From UBA1306 sp964396415 (GTDB lineage: Bacteria > Spirochaetota > Spirochaetia > Treponematales > Rectinemataceae), in the NCBI GenBank assembly GCA_964396415.1, contig CAYNFM010000003.1, positions 1 to 64,000 on the forward strand: a stretch of 64,000 bases of DNA, in the 5' to 3' direction. Position 1 is the stretch's first letter. Every line of letters begins with the position of its first letter. The position numbers were made by a program, and so were the translations under genes. Of this stretch, positions 23,439 to 32,329 are shown in pieces. The notes beneath the pieces are model-generated. The model was not told the DNA's origin. It did no database searches and was given only the letters and a program-made list of their open reading frames with translations.

Positions 23439-24299
23439 CTATCGCGCCTTCGCCTTGACGAAGCTCCCTTCGGCGTATTCCCGAAAGGCGAGATCGAGCT
23501 CCGCCTGCGTATTCATGACGATCGGGCCTCGCCACGCTATGTCCTCGCCGATGGGAGTGCCTCTCGCGAAGACGAAGGAGCAGCCCGAAGGGCCCGCCTT
23601 CACTCGGACGCGGTCGCCCCTCCCGAAGAGGCAGCAGAGCGGTAGGCGGCCCGGCCGCGCGCCTGCCGGAAGGGCGGGGGTCGCGAGCGAACCCTCGTAG
23701 ACGCAGGCGAAGGCGGTCTCGGCCTCGGGCGCCCGAAGCTCGATCGAGCCCTCGTCGCCCAGGCGGATATCGAAGTAGGTCGGTTGCCGGGCAAGGCCCT
23801 GGACGGGCCCCCGCGCGCCGCCCAGGCTTCCGGCAATGGCGCGGACCTCGCCGCCTTCGACTGTCTCTATCGGGATCTCCCCCGCGCCGAAGCCGCGATA
23901 GGTCGGAGCCCGCATTTTTTCCGAATGCGGCAGGTTGACCCAGAGCTGGAAGCCGCGAATTCCCATGGGCGAGGGCTGGGGCATCTCCTCGTGGACGATG
24001 CCCGAGCCGGCGGTCATCCACTGGACATCGCCCGGGCCGATGAAGCCCGAGTTGCCCATGCTGTCCCCGTGGCGCACGCTGCCCCCGAGCATGTACGTGA
24101 CCGTCTCGATGCCCCTGTGCGGATGCCAGGGAAATCCCGGCAGGTATTGGTCCGGATCCTCGGAGCCGAAGAGGTCGAGGAGGAGGAAAGGATCGAAGAG
24201 CCTCGCCTCGCGGTTGGCGAAGAGCCGAACGAGCCTGACTCCCGCCCCGTCCATGGTTTCCATGCCCTCGAAGGTCCGGATAATCTCGCGCTCGCCCAT
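23439..24299 (-). CDS. Pirin family protein
   Basis: 286 residues, a bicupin. The N-terminal cupin carries FPWHPHRGIETVTYMLGG, MTAGSGIVHEEMP and FQLWVNLP, which supply the three His and one Glu metal ligands of pirins. The C-terminal cupin is less conserved. Known pirins act as quercetinases or redox-sensitive regulators; the role here is open. The start is ATG 24299, with GGGGGCAG upstream and a perfect TATAAT on the minus strand about 20 nt before the start. Confidence 0.9.
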   Translation of the reverse strand: MGEREIIRTFEGMETMDGAGVRLVRLFANREARLFDPFLLLDLFGSEDPDQYLPGFPWHPHRGIETVTYMLGGSVRHGDSMGNSGFIGPGDVQWMTAGSGIVHEEMPQPSPMGIRGFQLWVNLPHSEKMRAPTYRGFGAGEIPIETVEGGEVRAIAGSLGGARGPVQGLARQPTYFDIRLGDEGSIELRAPEAETAFACVYEGSLATPALPAGARPGRLPLCCLFGRGDRVRVKAGPSGCSFVFARGTPIGEDIAWRGPIVMNTQAELDLAFREYAEGSFVKAKAR

Positions 24300-24367
24300 G
24301 CTCTGCCCCCTTTGAGTCGATTATAATCCGGGGGAAGGCGCGGCGATACGCCGAATGAATCCGGCGC

Positions 24368-24396
24368 TTGTGGCCCGTGCCGACTGAACCTACAAT
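24368..24396 (+). promoter_or_regulatory. Leaderless-type promoter of the cyclic-nucleotide-binding gene
   Basis: TTGTGG (24368-24373), exactly 17 bp, TACAAT (24391-24396), then 6 nt to ATG 24403. This puts the predicted first transcribed base on or next to the start codon. Confidence 0.55.
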
Positions 24397-24402
24397 GAGC
24401 CC

Positions 24403-24816
24403 ATGGCCAACGACGACGTGAAGCGCTATGGAAAGGGAGACGTGATCTTCAAGGAAGGCGAGAAGGGCGATCTCATGTACGTCCTGCTCGAGGGGGCGGT
24501 CGAGCTGAAGATGAAGGTCGAGGGCGGGGAGACCGTGATAAAGACGGTGGATACGCCCAACGACTTCTTCGGAGAGATGACGCTCCTCGACGAGAGGCCC
24601 CGTTCGGCCACGGCCATAGCGTCCTTGCCGACGAAGGTCCTCGCCGTCGACGGTCCGACCTTCGAGTCGATGATCCTCTCGAACGGCAAGTTCGCGCTCA
24701 AGATCATCAAGGTCCTCGCGGCCCGCATCAGGAGGTCCAACGTTCAGATTTCCGAGCTCATCGAGACGATGCCCAAGGATTGCGCGAGGGAGGAGGATCG
24801 GCCGACTCGAGTCTAG
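24403..24816 (+). CDS. Single-domain cyclic nucleotide-binding protein
   Basis: 137 residues consisting of one cNMP-binding beta-roll plus a short helix. FKEGEKGDLMYVLLEGAVEL and the phosphate-binding cassette FFGEMTLLDERPRSATAIA (GEM..L...RSAT) are intact, so ligand binding is likely. There is no DNA-binding helix-turn-helix or effector domain; the protein probably acts through a partner. It is monocistronic or leads the NTAQ1 gene 42 nt downstream, which has its own -10 box. Confidence 0.9.
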   Translation: MANDDVKRYGKGDVIFKEGEKGDLMYVLLEGAVELKMKVEGGETVIKTVDTPNDFFGEMTLLDERPRSATAIASLPTKVLAVDGPTFESMILSNGKFALKIIKVLAARIRRSNVQISELIETMPKDCAREEDRPTRV

Positions 24817-24843
24817 AGCCGCCTTCGCTTTCGGCGCGGCTCG

Positions 24844-24852
24844 TGCTATGAT
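24844..24852 (+). promoter_or_regulatory. Extended -10 promoter of the NTAQ1 gene
   Basis: TGCTATGAT: an extended -10 with TATGAT at 24847-24852, then 6 nt to GTG 24859. The -35 region is weak. Confidence 0.45.
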
Positions 24853-24858
24853 GCATCC

Positions 24859-25419
24859 GTGCTAAGGATCGGGCGCGAAGGCGCGGATTACCGGCCCTAC
24901 TACTGCGAAGAGAACGTCTGGCGACTCCTCGCCAGGCCGGAGCTGGGCGATGTCGCGTCGTGGGCCGTCATCGCGTCCAACGCGGCTCGTGAAATCATAT
25001 GCCTGCGTCAGCGCGCCGGACGGCCCGTCGACGGCCTGGTCCGGTGGGATTACCATGTCTTCGCGGTCGCCGACGATCCCGTCGCGGGCCGTCTCGCCCT
25101 CGACCTGGACAGCGATCTGCCCTTCCCCGGCCCATTGGCCCGATACCTCGGCCTCAGCTTTCCCCCGGACGTGCAGCCTGCCTTCGCGCCGACCTTTCGC
25201 GTGATCAAGGGGAGCGATTTCGTGGCCGGCTTCGTTTCCGATCGCTCGCACATGAGGCGGCCCGACGGCAGCTGGATAGCCCCGCCGCCTCCCTGGCCGG
25301 CGCCCGGATCGGGTTCCGGCAGGCCCAGCATCCTCATGGATTGGACGGACATGGGGCGGCGGTCGCCGGGAGCGGTCTACGCCGCCGCTCGGATGGCGGC
25401 CTTCGCGGCCGGCAGATGA
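24859..25419 (+). CDS. Protein N-terminal glutamine amidohydrolase (NTAQ1-like)
   Basis: 186 residues from GTG 24859. Family blocks are in the right order: YYCEENVWRLL with the nucleophile Cys16, RWDYHVFAV with His66, LALDLDSDLPFP with the Asp at 82-84, and VSDRSHM. NTAQ1 deamidates N-terminal Gln to Glu on proteins, a step of the eukaryotic Arg/N-degron pathway; bacterial copies are known but little studied. A leucyl/arginyl transferase partner is not in this window. Its stop overlaps the radical SAM start (ATGA), so the two are translationally coupled. Confidence 0.85.
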   Translation: MLRIGREGADYRPYYCEENVWRLLARPELGDVASWAVIASNAAREIICLRQRAGRPVDGLVRWDYHVFAVADDPVAGRLALDLDSDLPFPGPLARYLGLSFPPDVQPAFAPTFRVIKGSDFVAGFVSDRSHMRRPDGSWIAPPPPWPAPGSGSGRPSILMDWTDMGRRSPGAVYAAARMAAFAAGR

Positions 25420-27128
25420 AGCTCGTCCTCGTGTCCCTGGCCGCTCGCGAGTCCCCGGAAGCCCTTCCTCTGGGAGCGGCTTGCGTCGCGGCCGCGCTCA
25501 AGTCCGCGGCCGCCGCCGATACAGCCCTCGCCCGCTTGGAGATCCTTCTCCTCGAGGCCGGGCTCGACGAGGGCCCCGGCGAGCTGGCCTCGCGCATCGC
25601 GTCCTCGGGCGCGGCGCTCGTCGGCTTCTCGGTCTATTCCTGGAATCGAGCCGTATTGACCGACGTCTCCGCGCGGCTGCGCGGAGACGTCGGAGGGATC
25701 CTCCTTTTCGCCGGCGGGCCCGAGGCCACCGCCGATCCCGATGGCCTCATCGCCGAAGCCTCCCTGGATTTCGCGATAGCCGGCGAGGGCGAGCGCGCGT
25801 CCGTGCTCGCCCTCGGCGCGATCCTGGCCGGCGAAGCGTTGGTCGGCGCGTTGCGCGGCATACCAGGCGTGGCGCTCCCCGGGATTTCGGGAAGGGGAAA
25901 TGGCGCGGGCACGGCAGCCCCCTGCGCGCGGCCCGAGGCCGCAATCGATCTTCCCTCGCCCTGGCTGCTCGGGGTCATGGACCCGAAGGCCTGCAGAGGC
26001 GACGTCATTTGGGAGCTCTCCCGAGGCTGTCCCTTTCATTGCGCCTATTGCTACGAATCCAAGGGCGTCGGAGGATCGCGTCCCTTTCCCATGGAAAGGA
26101 TAGAGGCCGAGCTCGAGCTCTTCGTCCGTTCGGGGCTTCGCTACGCCTTCATCCTGGATCCTACCTTCGATTACGACGCGAAGAGGGCGGGACTGCTCCT
26201 CGATCTTTTCCGCGAGAGGGCTCCGGGAATGCGCTGGAAATTCGAGATCCGCGCCGAGCTTTTGGACAAGACCCTCGCGCGACGCTTCGCGGCCCTCGAT
26301 TGCAGCCTTCAGATCGGGCTCCAGAGCGTAAGGAGCGAGACTCTCGAGGCGGTGGGCAGGCCCGGCTTCGATCGCAGGGACTTCGCGCGAAAAACCGCCA
26401 TGCTGTCCAGGGCGGGCGTGAGCTTCGGCCTGGACCTGATCTACGGGCTGCCGGGCGATTACCTCGACGACTTCGAGGAGGCTATGGACTTCGCCCTGAG
26501 CCTCGAGCCTAATCACCTCGACATCTTCCCTCTCGCTCTCCTGCCCGGTACGGAGCTCGCGGCCGCGGCCGAGTCTCTCGGCATCGAGGCCGAGAGCCGA
26601 TCCCCCTATCTCGTCCGAGCGACGCGCGAGCTTTCGGCTCGGGATATGGCGAGCGCCGCTTCCCTGGCGGCGGCTTGCGACCGATTCTATAGCTCGGGCC
26701 GGGCCGTCGGCTGGTTCAGGGCCGCGCTCGCGCCGTTGAGGTCGCGACCTTCGGCCTTCCTCCGGGGCTACTGGTCTTGGCTTTCCCGGCGCGCGGGCGG
26801 CGATGCGCGGCGAGACGGCTCGTCGACCCGCGACACGCCCCTGACGATCGAAGCCGAGCAGCTGGCCTTTCTCGACGAAGCCTACGCAGCCTCCGGGCTG
26901 GGAGCCCTATCGGCCGTCCTGCGCGACCTCGTACGGCTTCACGGGGCCTGGGGCCGAGCCCTGGCCGAGGGCGAGTCCAGCCTCCTCAGTCTGTCTTATG
27001 ATCCGGAGGAGCTGCTCGGCGCGGCGGCGACGGGCCTGCGCGCCTTCGTTCGGGTAGCCGCGCTCCGCAAAAAAGCCTGGCGAGTCGTCCCCGACGAGGC
27101 CGAAGGGGCGCGGCTCGAAGCTCTTTAG
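25416..27128 (+). CDS. B12-binding radical SAM protein (DUF4080-like)
   Basis: 570 residues from ATG 25416, within the TGA of NTAQ1; an in-frame extension to 24999 is antisense-like noise from the neighbour. Residues about 1-150 resemble a cobalamin-binding Rossmann domain (MKLVLVSLAARESPEALPLG, ALVGFSVYSWN, FAGGPEATADP). A radical SAM barrel follows, with the SAM-cluster motif CPFHCAYC in LSRGCPFHCAYCYESKG, then LQIGLQSVRSETLEAVGR and LDLIYGLPGD. The C-terminal ~170 residues look like the DUF4080 tail. The reaction is unknown. The coupling to NTAQ1 is the only contextual hint. Confidence 0.85.
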   Translation: MKLVLVSLAARESPEALPLGAACVAAALKSAAAADTALARLEILLLEAGLDEGPGELASRIASSGAALVGFSVYSWNRAVLTDVSARLRGDVGGILLFAGGPEATADPDGLIAEASLDFAIAGEGERASVLALGAILAGEALVGALRGIPGVALPGISGRGNGAGTAAPCARPEAAIDLPSPWLLGVMDPKACRGDVIWELSRGCPFHCAYCYESKGVGGSRPFPMERIEAELELFVRSGLRYAFILDPTFDYDAKRAGLLLDLFRERAPGMRWKFEIRAELLDKTLARRFAALDCSLQIGLQSVRSETLEAVGRPGFDRRDFARKTAMLSRAGVSFGLDLIYGLPGDYLDDFEEAMDFALSLEPNHLDIFPLALLPGTELAAAAESLGIEAESRSPYLVRATRELSARDMASAASLAAACDRFYSSGRAVGWFRAALAPLRSRPSAFLRGYWSWLSRRAGGDARRDGSSTRDTPLTIEAEQLAFLDEAYAASGLGALSAVLRDLVRLHGAWGRALAEGESSLLSLSYDPEELLGAAATGLRAFVRVAALRKKAWRVVPDEAEGARLEAL

Positions 27129-27794
27129 CCTCTCGCGGTCCCATCCTCGCGCGAGCCCGCCAAGCGCCCGCGGAACGCGGCGGCGATGCCCCAGGACAGC
27201 CAGGCCGCGGCCATGACCGCGGCGCAGAGGGCGATGAAGGCCGAAATAGTAGCCCCAGCCTTGGCCGAAGCCGTCGAGGGGAGTGGGAACGTCGGGGGGA
27301 CTGATAAGAAACATGAAATTGAAGCTCAGGGGCGGGCCGGAGAAGGCGGAATCGAAGAACCGGAGCGCGATCGTGATGGGGAAGAGGACGCCGATCGCCT
27401 TGAGCAGGGTGGCGAACACGTAGGATGCGGCCGCGCCCAGGCCCCAGAAATAGAGAAGGTCCCAGACGCCGCGGCTTTTCGACGCGTTGAGGGCGACAGC
27501 CAGCCGTAGGGCGACGGCGCAGAGCTCGAAGGGTATCGCGCCGCGAAGGAAGTCGTGCCAGCCCTGGGTAAAGTACTGCGGGACGTGGAGGGCGGCTTCG
27601 AAGGAGATCGCGACGATAGTCGCGACCAGGCGCAGGGTCGGCTCGCCCTTCCATGCGGCGAGGCGCTTCCTGAAAGCGACGACGAGGATCGAAGCGACCG
27701 CGAGGATCGAGAGCGCGACGATGTGAGGCAGGCTGAAGGGCTCTAGGTACATGGGGGAGGATTCGGGAATCGATCGGTAGGAAAAGAAGGGCAT
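27125..27794 (-). pseudogene. YwaF/TIGR02206-like membrane protein with an apparent frameshift
   Basis: From ATG 27794 the first frame encodes five hydrophobic segments with AIPFELCAVALRLAVALNAS and WDLLYFWGLGAAASYVF, like the TIGR02206 (YwaF) membrane family. After GFGQGWGYYF (about 27242) that frame turns Arg/Pro-rich and runs on to 26907, over 200 bp into the convergent radical SAM gene. Dropping one base near 27241-27262 gives SAFIALCAAVMAAAWLSWGI..., an ideal last membrane helix. It then stops with TAA at 27125-27127, touching the neighbour's stop. The lesion may be a sequencing error or a real mutation; the corrected protein is about 222 residues. Confidence 0.65.
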
Positions 27795-27906
27795 AGGGAC
27801 TTCCTGGCTTATCGTCGTATGCGGTGAAGCGACTTATAAAGAGCTGGTCCGGCGAGTTGTCAAGGGCGGAATAATGCTATGCGCGCGCGAAAGCGTAAAA
27901 TCGAAG

Positions 27907-27935
27907 TTGCGGAGCCTTCCTTAGTCCTATACAAT
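27907..27935 (+). promoter_or_regulatory. Promoter of the GAF histidine kinase operon
   Basis: TTGCGG (27907-27912), exactly 17 bp, TACAAT (27930-27935), then 9 nt to ATG 27945. It lies inside the longer open frame that begins at 27879 and so argues for the internal start. Confidence 0.5.
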
Positions 27936-27944
27936 CTCTCGCGA

Positions 27945-30269
27945 ATGACGGTATCGCGCAGAAGCGAGTCGGACTCCGTAGCGAAGGTCATACTCGGCCT
28001 ATCCAAGACTCTCGCATCGACCCATGCCCTCGACGAGGTCCTGGTTCGCATCCTCGACTCGATCAAGGTGGTCCTCCCCATGGACTCCTGCTCTCTCCTC
28101 CTCCTTCAGGACAAGACCCTCGAGGTCCGCGCGGCCATCGGCTTCGACGAATCGCCGGGCATCCTGGGAATGCGGTTGGACCTAGAGCGCTATCCCCTCG
28201 ATCGCTTCGTCGTCGAGAGCGGGACCCCGATGGTCATCGACGATGTCGGACTCGACCCTCGCTGGAATCCGCGCGCCGGTGATAGGCCCATCAGGTCCTG
28301 GATGGGCATTCCCCTTCGCGCCTCCGGCGAGGTGATCGGCATGCTGTCCATATGCTCGTGGAAGGCCAGCGCATATGCCGATGAAGACCGCGAGGTCGCG
28401 GACGCCTTCGCCGACCTCGCTGCCGCCGCGGTTCGCAACGCGCGGATATTCACTACGGCCAGGCGCAAGATCGACGAGCTTGACGCGGTAAACAAGATAG
28501 GCGCCGCCGTCGCATCGCGCCTCGATGTCGACAAGCTCTGCGAGGTGGTGGGACGGAACCTCGTGGAGATATTCATGGTGGGAGTAGTATACGTCGCCGT
28601 CTGGGACGAGGACGCGGGGATCATTCGACTGCCTTTCTACTCGCACGACGGCAAACGGGAGAGCTATCCTCCCTTCCCCTTCGGCAATGGGCTTACCTCC
28701 CATGTCCTGCGCAGCCGCGAAAGCCTCAATATAGGCGAGGACCTCGCCTCGAAGGCGCGGGCGATGGGCGGACGATCCCTTCCCGGGCGGGAGGCCCACA
28801 GTTGGCTCGGAGTGCCGATATTCTCCGGCAGGCGCGCCCTCGGAGTCCTGTGCGTGCAGTCCTACGACCGCGAGAACGCCTTTTCCTCCGACGACCTTCG
28901 CCTGCTCTCCACGATCGCATCCACCGTCGGCGCGGGAATCCGCAATGCCCGCCTCTTCGAGGAGGCGCGGCGCAAGGCCGACGAGGCTTCCGCCCTTGCC
29001 GACGCGGGGCGGGAGATATCCGAAAGCCTCGAGCCCGACGTCGTCCTCCGCAGGATCGCCATGCGGGCGAACGCCCTCCTCTCACGGGACAGCGCCGCCG
29101 TCTTCCTCCTCGAGAGCGACGGGTCCCTGCGCGCAGTCGTGGCGGTCGGACGTCAGGCCGCCGCGCTCCAGGATTTCCGCCTGCCCGCGGGAGCGGGGAT
29201 CATCGGTCGCGTCGTGTCCTCGGGCCAGGGCCTGATCGTCAACGACGCGCTGGGCGATCCCCAGGCGGTGAGCGTTCCGGGGACCCCCGAGGAGCCGGGA
29301 GAGAAGCTGATCGCCGCTCCCCTCTTTGTTTCGGGCAGGGTGACCGGCGTGATGGCCCTGTGGCGCGGCGAGGCCGAGCTTCCATTCCTGCCCGACGACC
29401 TCGTCTTCCTTTCGGCCCTGGCGCGGCAGGCGGCGGTCGCCATAGAGAACGCGCGCCTGCATCGAAGGGCGAAGGACGAGGCCCGGCGGGCAGCGGCCCT
29501 CTACGAGGCGGCGAGCGCGGCCCGCGCCGAGGCCGAGGAGGCAAACAGGCTGAAGTCGCGCTTCCTCGCCAACATGACGCACGAGCTTCGTACGCCCCTG
29601 AACTCGATCATCAATCTCGCCTATCTGATCCAGGAGGGAAGCGAGGAGGCCCCGCCTCCCGGCATACGCGACGAGGCCTCGCGGATCGAAGTCGCCGGCC
29701 GCCATCTTTTAGGCCTCATCAACGACGTGCTGGACGTGGCCAAGATCGAAGCGGGCCGGATGGACGTCAGGCTGGAGGAATCGGATTTCCGGGCCATAGC
29801 GCGAACCGTGCTCTCGGCTGCTTCGGGCCTCGAGCTCGCGCCGGGAGTGGAGCTCCGGGACGAGCTGCCGGATAGCCTTCCCCCGGTGCTCGTCGATCGG
29901 ACCAGGCTCAGGCAAGTCCTCTTCAACCTCCTGGCCAATGCGGTCAAGTTCACGTCTCGCGGCCACATCGCCCTCCGCGCCTCGGCCTCGGAACGCGAGC
30001 TCGTCGTGGAGGTCGAGGATACCGGGATAGGCATGGAAAAGACCGAGCTTCCCAAGGCCTTCGCCGAATTCGTGCAGCTCGACGACGACATGGACCGGCG
30101 CGCCGGCGGCTCGGGTCTCGGCCTGCCGCTGTCCCGGCACCTCGTCGAGCTTCAAGGCGGACGGCTCTGGGCCGAATCGCGAAAGGGCGTAGGCTCCGTA
30201 TTCCGCTTCACGCTGGTCCGCGCCGACCTCTCGCGCCTCGCCCGGGCCGGAGGGGAGCGCCTCGCATGA
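27945..30269 (+). CDS. Soluble histidine kinase with three GAF domains
   Basis: 774 residues from ATG 27945. Three GAF-type sensor domains (about 15-175, 185-345 and 350-510; WMGIPLRASGEVIGMLSI, WLGVPIFSGRRALGVLCVQS, AAPLFVSGRVTGVMAL) precede a short coiled coil. A HisKA domain follows with the phospho-acceptor His546 in MTHELRTPLNSII, then an HATPase domain with NLLANAVKFTSRG (N box), VEDTGIGM (G1) and GGSGLGLPLSRHL (G2). There are no membrane helices, so it is a cytosolic kinase. Its stop overlaps the receiver gene (ATGA), its likely phosphotransfer partner. Confidence 0.93.
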   Translation: MTVSRRSESDSVAKVILGLSKTLASTHALDEVLVRILDSIKVVLPMDSCSLLLLQDKTLEVRAAIGFDESPGILGMRLDLERYPLDRFVVESGTPMVIDDVGLDPRWNPRAGDRPIRSWMGIPLRASGEVIGMLSICSWKASAYADEDREVADAFADLAAAAVRNARIFTTARRKIDELDAVNKIGAAVASRLDVDKLCEVVGRNLVEIFMVGVVYVAVWDEDAGIIRLPFYSHDGKRESYPPFPFGNGLTSHVLRSRESLNIGEDLASKARAMGGRSLPGREAHSWLGVPIFSGRRALGVLCVQSYDRENAFSSDDLRLLSTIASTVGAGIRNARLFEEARRKADEASALADAGREISESLEPDVVLRRIAMRANALLSRDSAAVFLLESDGSLRAVVAVGRQAAALQDFRLPAGAGIIGRVVSSGQGLIVNDALGDPQAVSVPGTPEEPGEKLIAAPLFVSGRVTGVMALWRGEAELPFLPDDLVFLSALARQAAVAIENARLHRRAKDEARRAAALYEAASAARAEAEEANRLKSRFLANMTHELRTPLNSIINLAYLIQEGSEEAPPPGIRDEASRIEVAGRHLLGLINDVLDVAKIEAGRMDVRLEESDFRAIARTVLSAASGLELAPGVELRDELPDSLPPVLVDRTRLRQVLFNLLANAVKFTSRGHIALRASASERELVVEVEDTGIGMEKTELPKAFAEFVQLDDDMDRRAGGSGLGLPLSRHLVELQGGRLWAESRKGVGSVFRFTLVRADLSRLARAGGERLA

Positions 30270-30682
30270 ATTCCCTTTCCCTGTCTTCCGTCAAAGTCCT
30301 CGTCGTCGAGGATGATCCCGACAATAGGATCGTCATCACCCGACTCCTCATCATGGCGGGAGTAGAAGCGCAATCGATCGCGGCCATCGAAGGGGACGCG
30401 CGCGATTTCCTCGATCGCACCGGGCAGGAATTCGATCTCGTATTCCTCGACCTGCAGCTGCCCAAGAAGGACGGGTACGCCGTATTATCCGACTTGCGCG
30501 CCGATCCGAGGCGAGCCGCGGTCCGAGTCTTCGCGCTCACGGCCAACGTCGCCAGGCGCGAGATCGAGCGCTGCCGAGGAGCGGGCTTCGACGGCTTCAT
30601 CGGCAAGCCCATCGATGGCCGGCGATTCTCCGAGCTCCTGCGCAGGATACTGGAAGGCGAGTCGGTATGGATGGAGGATTGA
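30266..30682 (+). CDS. Single-domain response regulator
   Basis: 138 residues, a CheY-like receiver only. Seen are the acidic pair in VVEDDPDN, the phosphorylation site Asp62 in LVFLDLQLPKKDGY, ALTAN, and the Lys in FIGKPID. There is no output domain. It starts within the kinase stop codon and its own 3' end overlaps the HD-GYP gene by 16 nt, so the three products are probably made together. It is likely a phosphate relay or diffusible switch between the kinase and the HD-GYP protein. Confidence 0.93.
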   Translation: MNSLSLSSVKVLVVEDDPDNRIVITRLLIMAGVEAQSIAAIEGDARDFLDRTGQEFDLVFLDLQLPKKDGYAVLSDLRADPRRAAVRVFALTANVARREIERCRGAGFDGFIGKPIDGRRFSELLRRILEGESVWMED

Positions 30683-31884
30683 CGGCCAACCGCGGCCGCG
30701 ACTATGTCGGCTCGGGGGTCGCAGCCGCGTTGACGGGGCTCGCCGATGCGCTCGGGGTATGCGAGGCCGTCGGCCTAGGCGCCGGCAGCCTCGCCTCGAC
30801 CCTGCGCGCGCTCGAGGTCAGGGCCCGCGAGCTCGCGGCGGGAGAGCGGCGCGCGCGGCAGGCGGCCGCGTCCATCCGCGCGGCGAGCCTCGCGCTCAGC
30901 CGCAGCCCCGATTCGAGCGCCCTCCTGGAAGAACTGCTCGACTACCTCAACTGGATAGTCGCCTACGATGCGGCTCAGGTCTTCCTCTCCGATCCGCGGT
31001 CGGGACCGGCGGGCCGCCTCCAACCCCGAGCGGCTCGCGAATGGCGCGTAGGGGCGAGGACGCCTCTCGCTCTCGAGGCCGAGCTCCTGGCCGGCAAGGC
31101 CGGGGGGAAGACCCTCGTCGAGGAGAGAAGCGGCGGGAGGCTGCTCTACCTGCCGCTTCGCGGGCCCGACGCCCTCTTAGGCGGGGCGGTGATCGTAAGG
31201 GAAGGAGGGCACGCCTTCGACGAAGAGGAGATACGGGAGGCGGAGGCCTTCGCCGGCCAAGCGGCCGCGGCCCTGCGGAACGCGTCGCTCTTCGAGGAGC
31301 TCCGAAGGGCAGACGGCGAGCTCTTAGCCTCCTATGAGACTTGCATCGAGATACTCTCGAAGACGCTCGACCTGCGAGACCATGAAACGGAAGGACACTC
31401 GTTGCGCGTCGCCAAGATGTCCACCGACCTGGCCCGCGTATTCGGTATGGACGACGAGGCGGTCGCCCGTATGCGCCGCGGAGCCCTTCTCCACGATATC
31501 GGCAAGATCGGTATCCCCGACGCCATATTGCTCAAGCCCGGTCCCCTGGATTCGATGGAGAGGGAGGTGATGCGGCGCCACCCGGTCATCGCGCGCGAGC
31601 TTTTCCTGGACGTGCCCTTCCTGCGCGAGGCCATCGACGTACCCTGGTGTCACCATGAGCGCTGGGACGGCAGGGGCTATCCGCGCGGCCTGGCGGGCGA
31701 GGATATTCCCCTGCCGGCCAGGGTTTTCGCCGTCGTCGACGTCTACGACGCCCTCACCCATGACAGGCCCTACCGCAGGGCCATGGGAGAGAGAGAATCG
31801 CTTCAACTCGTCGCCGGAGGCGCCGGCAGCCAGTTCGATCCCCTGATGGTGCAATTCTTCCTGGGCTCTTTCGACCTGTTCTGA
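30667..31884 (+). CDS. GAF-HD-GYP protein, probable c-di-GMP phosphodiesterase
   Basis: 405 residues. An N-terminal helical segment (~1-80) leads to a GAF-like domain (~80-210) and an HD-GYP domain (~220-400). The latter has the HD pair His276-Asp277 in LLHDIGKIGIPD, HHERWDGRGYPRGL (the GYP loop) and VVDVYDALTHDRPYR. These residues support metal-dependent hydrolysis of c-di-GMP (or cGAMP-like dinucleotides). The gene overlaps the receiver gene by 16 nt, indicating control by the upstream kinase pair. It ends with no gap before the convergent cupin gene. Confidence 0.93.
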   Translation: MDGGLTANRGRDYVGSGVAAALTGLADALGVCEAVGLGAGSLASTLRALEVRARELAAGERRARQAAASIRAASLALSRSPDSSALLEELLDYLNWIVAYDAAQVFLSDPRSGPAGRLQPRAAREWRVGARTPLALEAELLAGKAGGKTLVEERSGGRLLYLPLRGPDALLGGAVIVREGGHAFDEEEIREAEAFAGQAAAALRNASLFEELRRADGELLASYETCIEILSKTLDLRDHETEGHSLRVAKMSTDLARVFGMDDEAVARMRRGALLHDIGKIGIPDAILLKPGPLDSMEREVMRRHPVIARELFLDVPFLREAIDVPWCHHERWDGRGYPRGLAGEDIPLPARVFAVVDVYDALTHDRPYRRAMGERESLQLVAGGAGSQFDPLMVQFFLGSFDLF

Positions 31885-32211
31885 CTATTCGTATTCCGGT
31901 CTGGGATTTTTGACGGCAAGCACCCGTAGGACTCCGGGCCCGGCGTTCCTCATGCCGTGCGGGACCCCCCGCGGACTCGGCAGCAAGGTCCCCGCGGCGG
32001 CCTCGGTCGACTCCTCGCCGAGGTAAAAGGTTCCCTTGCCTTCCAAGACGAAGAACTCCATGTCCACCGGCGTCACGTGGGGCTTGACGAAGCCTCCGGG
32101 GGCCACAGTTATATGGACTATCATCGCTTCCGGAGCCGAGTAGATCGCCCGCGCGAGAACGCCCGAATCTTCCTTTATTATCTTCCCGTCGTCGATTCCG
32201 CTCTTCTTCAT
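31885..32211 (-). CDS. Small cupin protein
   Basis: 108 residues from ATG 32211, chosen because AGGGA lies 5 nt upstream (an ATG at 32223 also exists). It is a single cupin barrel: ITVAPGGFVKPHVTPVDMEFF and GTLLPSPRGVPHGMRNAG hold the two cupin motifs with His and Glu candidates, so metal binding is possible. No enzyme function can be assigned. It is tail to tail with the HD-GYP gene with no spacer. Confidence 0.8.
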   Translation of the reverse strand: MKKSGIDDGKIIKEDSGVLARAIYSAPEAMIVHITVAPGGFVKPHVTPVDMEFFVLEGKGTFYLGEESTEAAAGTLLPSPRGVPHGMRNAGPGVLRVLAVKNPRPEYE

Positions 32212-32295
32212 ATTCCCTCGCATTGCCCTCGAGCTTTTCCCCTGCGCATGGCCTCATAGTATCCCCAAAGCCCCCGGCTTTTCGATAGCCCTGCC

Positions 32296-32324
32296 TTGAC
32301 CATTTCTCCTTCGATGGACATCAT
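32296..32324 (+). promoter_or_regulatory. Leaderless-type promoter of truA
   Basis: TTGACC (32296-32301), exactly 17 bp, CATCAT (32319-32324), then 5 nt to ATG 32330. The -35 is nearly consensus and there is no Shine-Dalgarno site. Confidence 0.5.
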
Positions 32325-32329
32325 CGCCC

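Noticed and set aside
24999..25415. N-terminal extension of the radical SAM gene
   Set aside because: It lies in another frame of the NTAQ1 gene; the ATG overlapping the NTAQ1 stop gives a normal B12-domain start.
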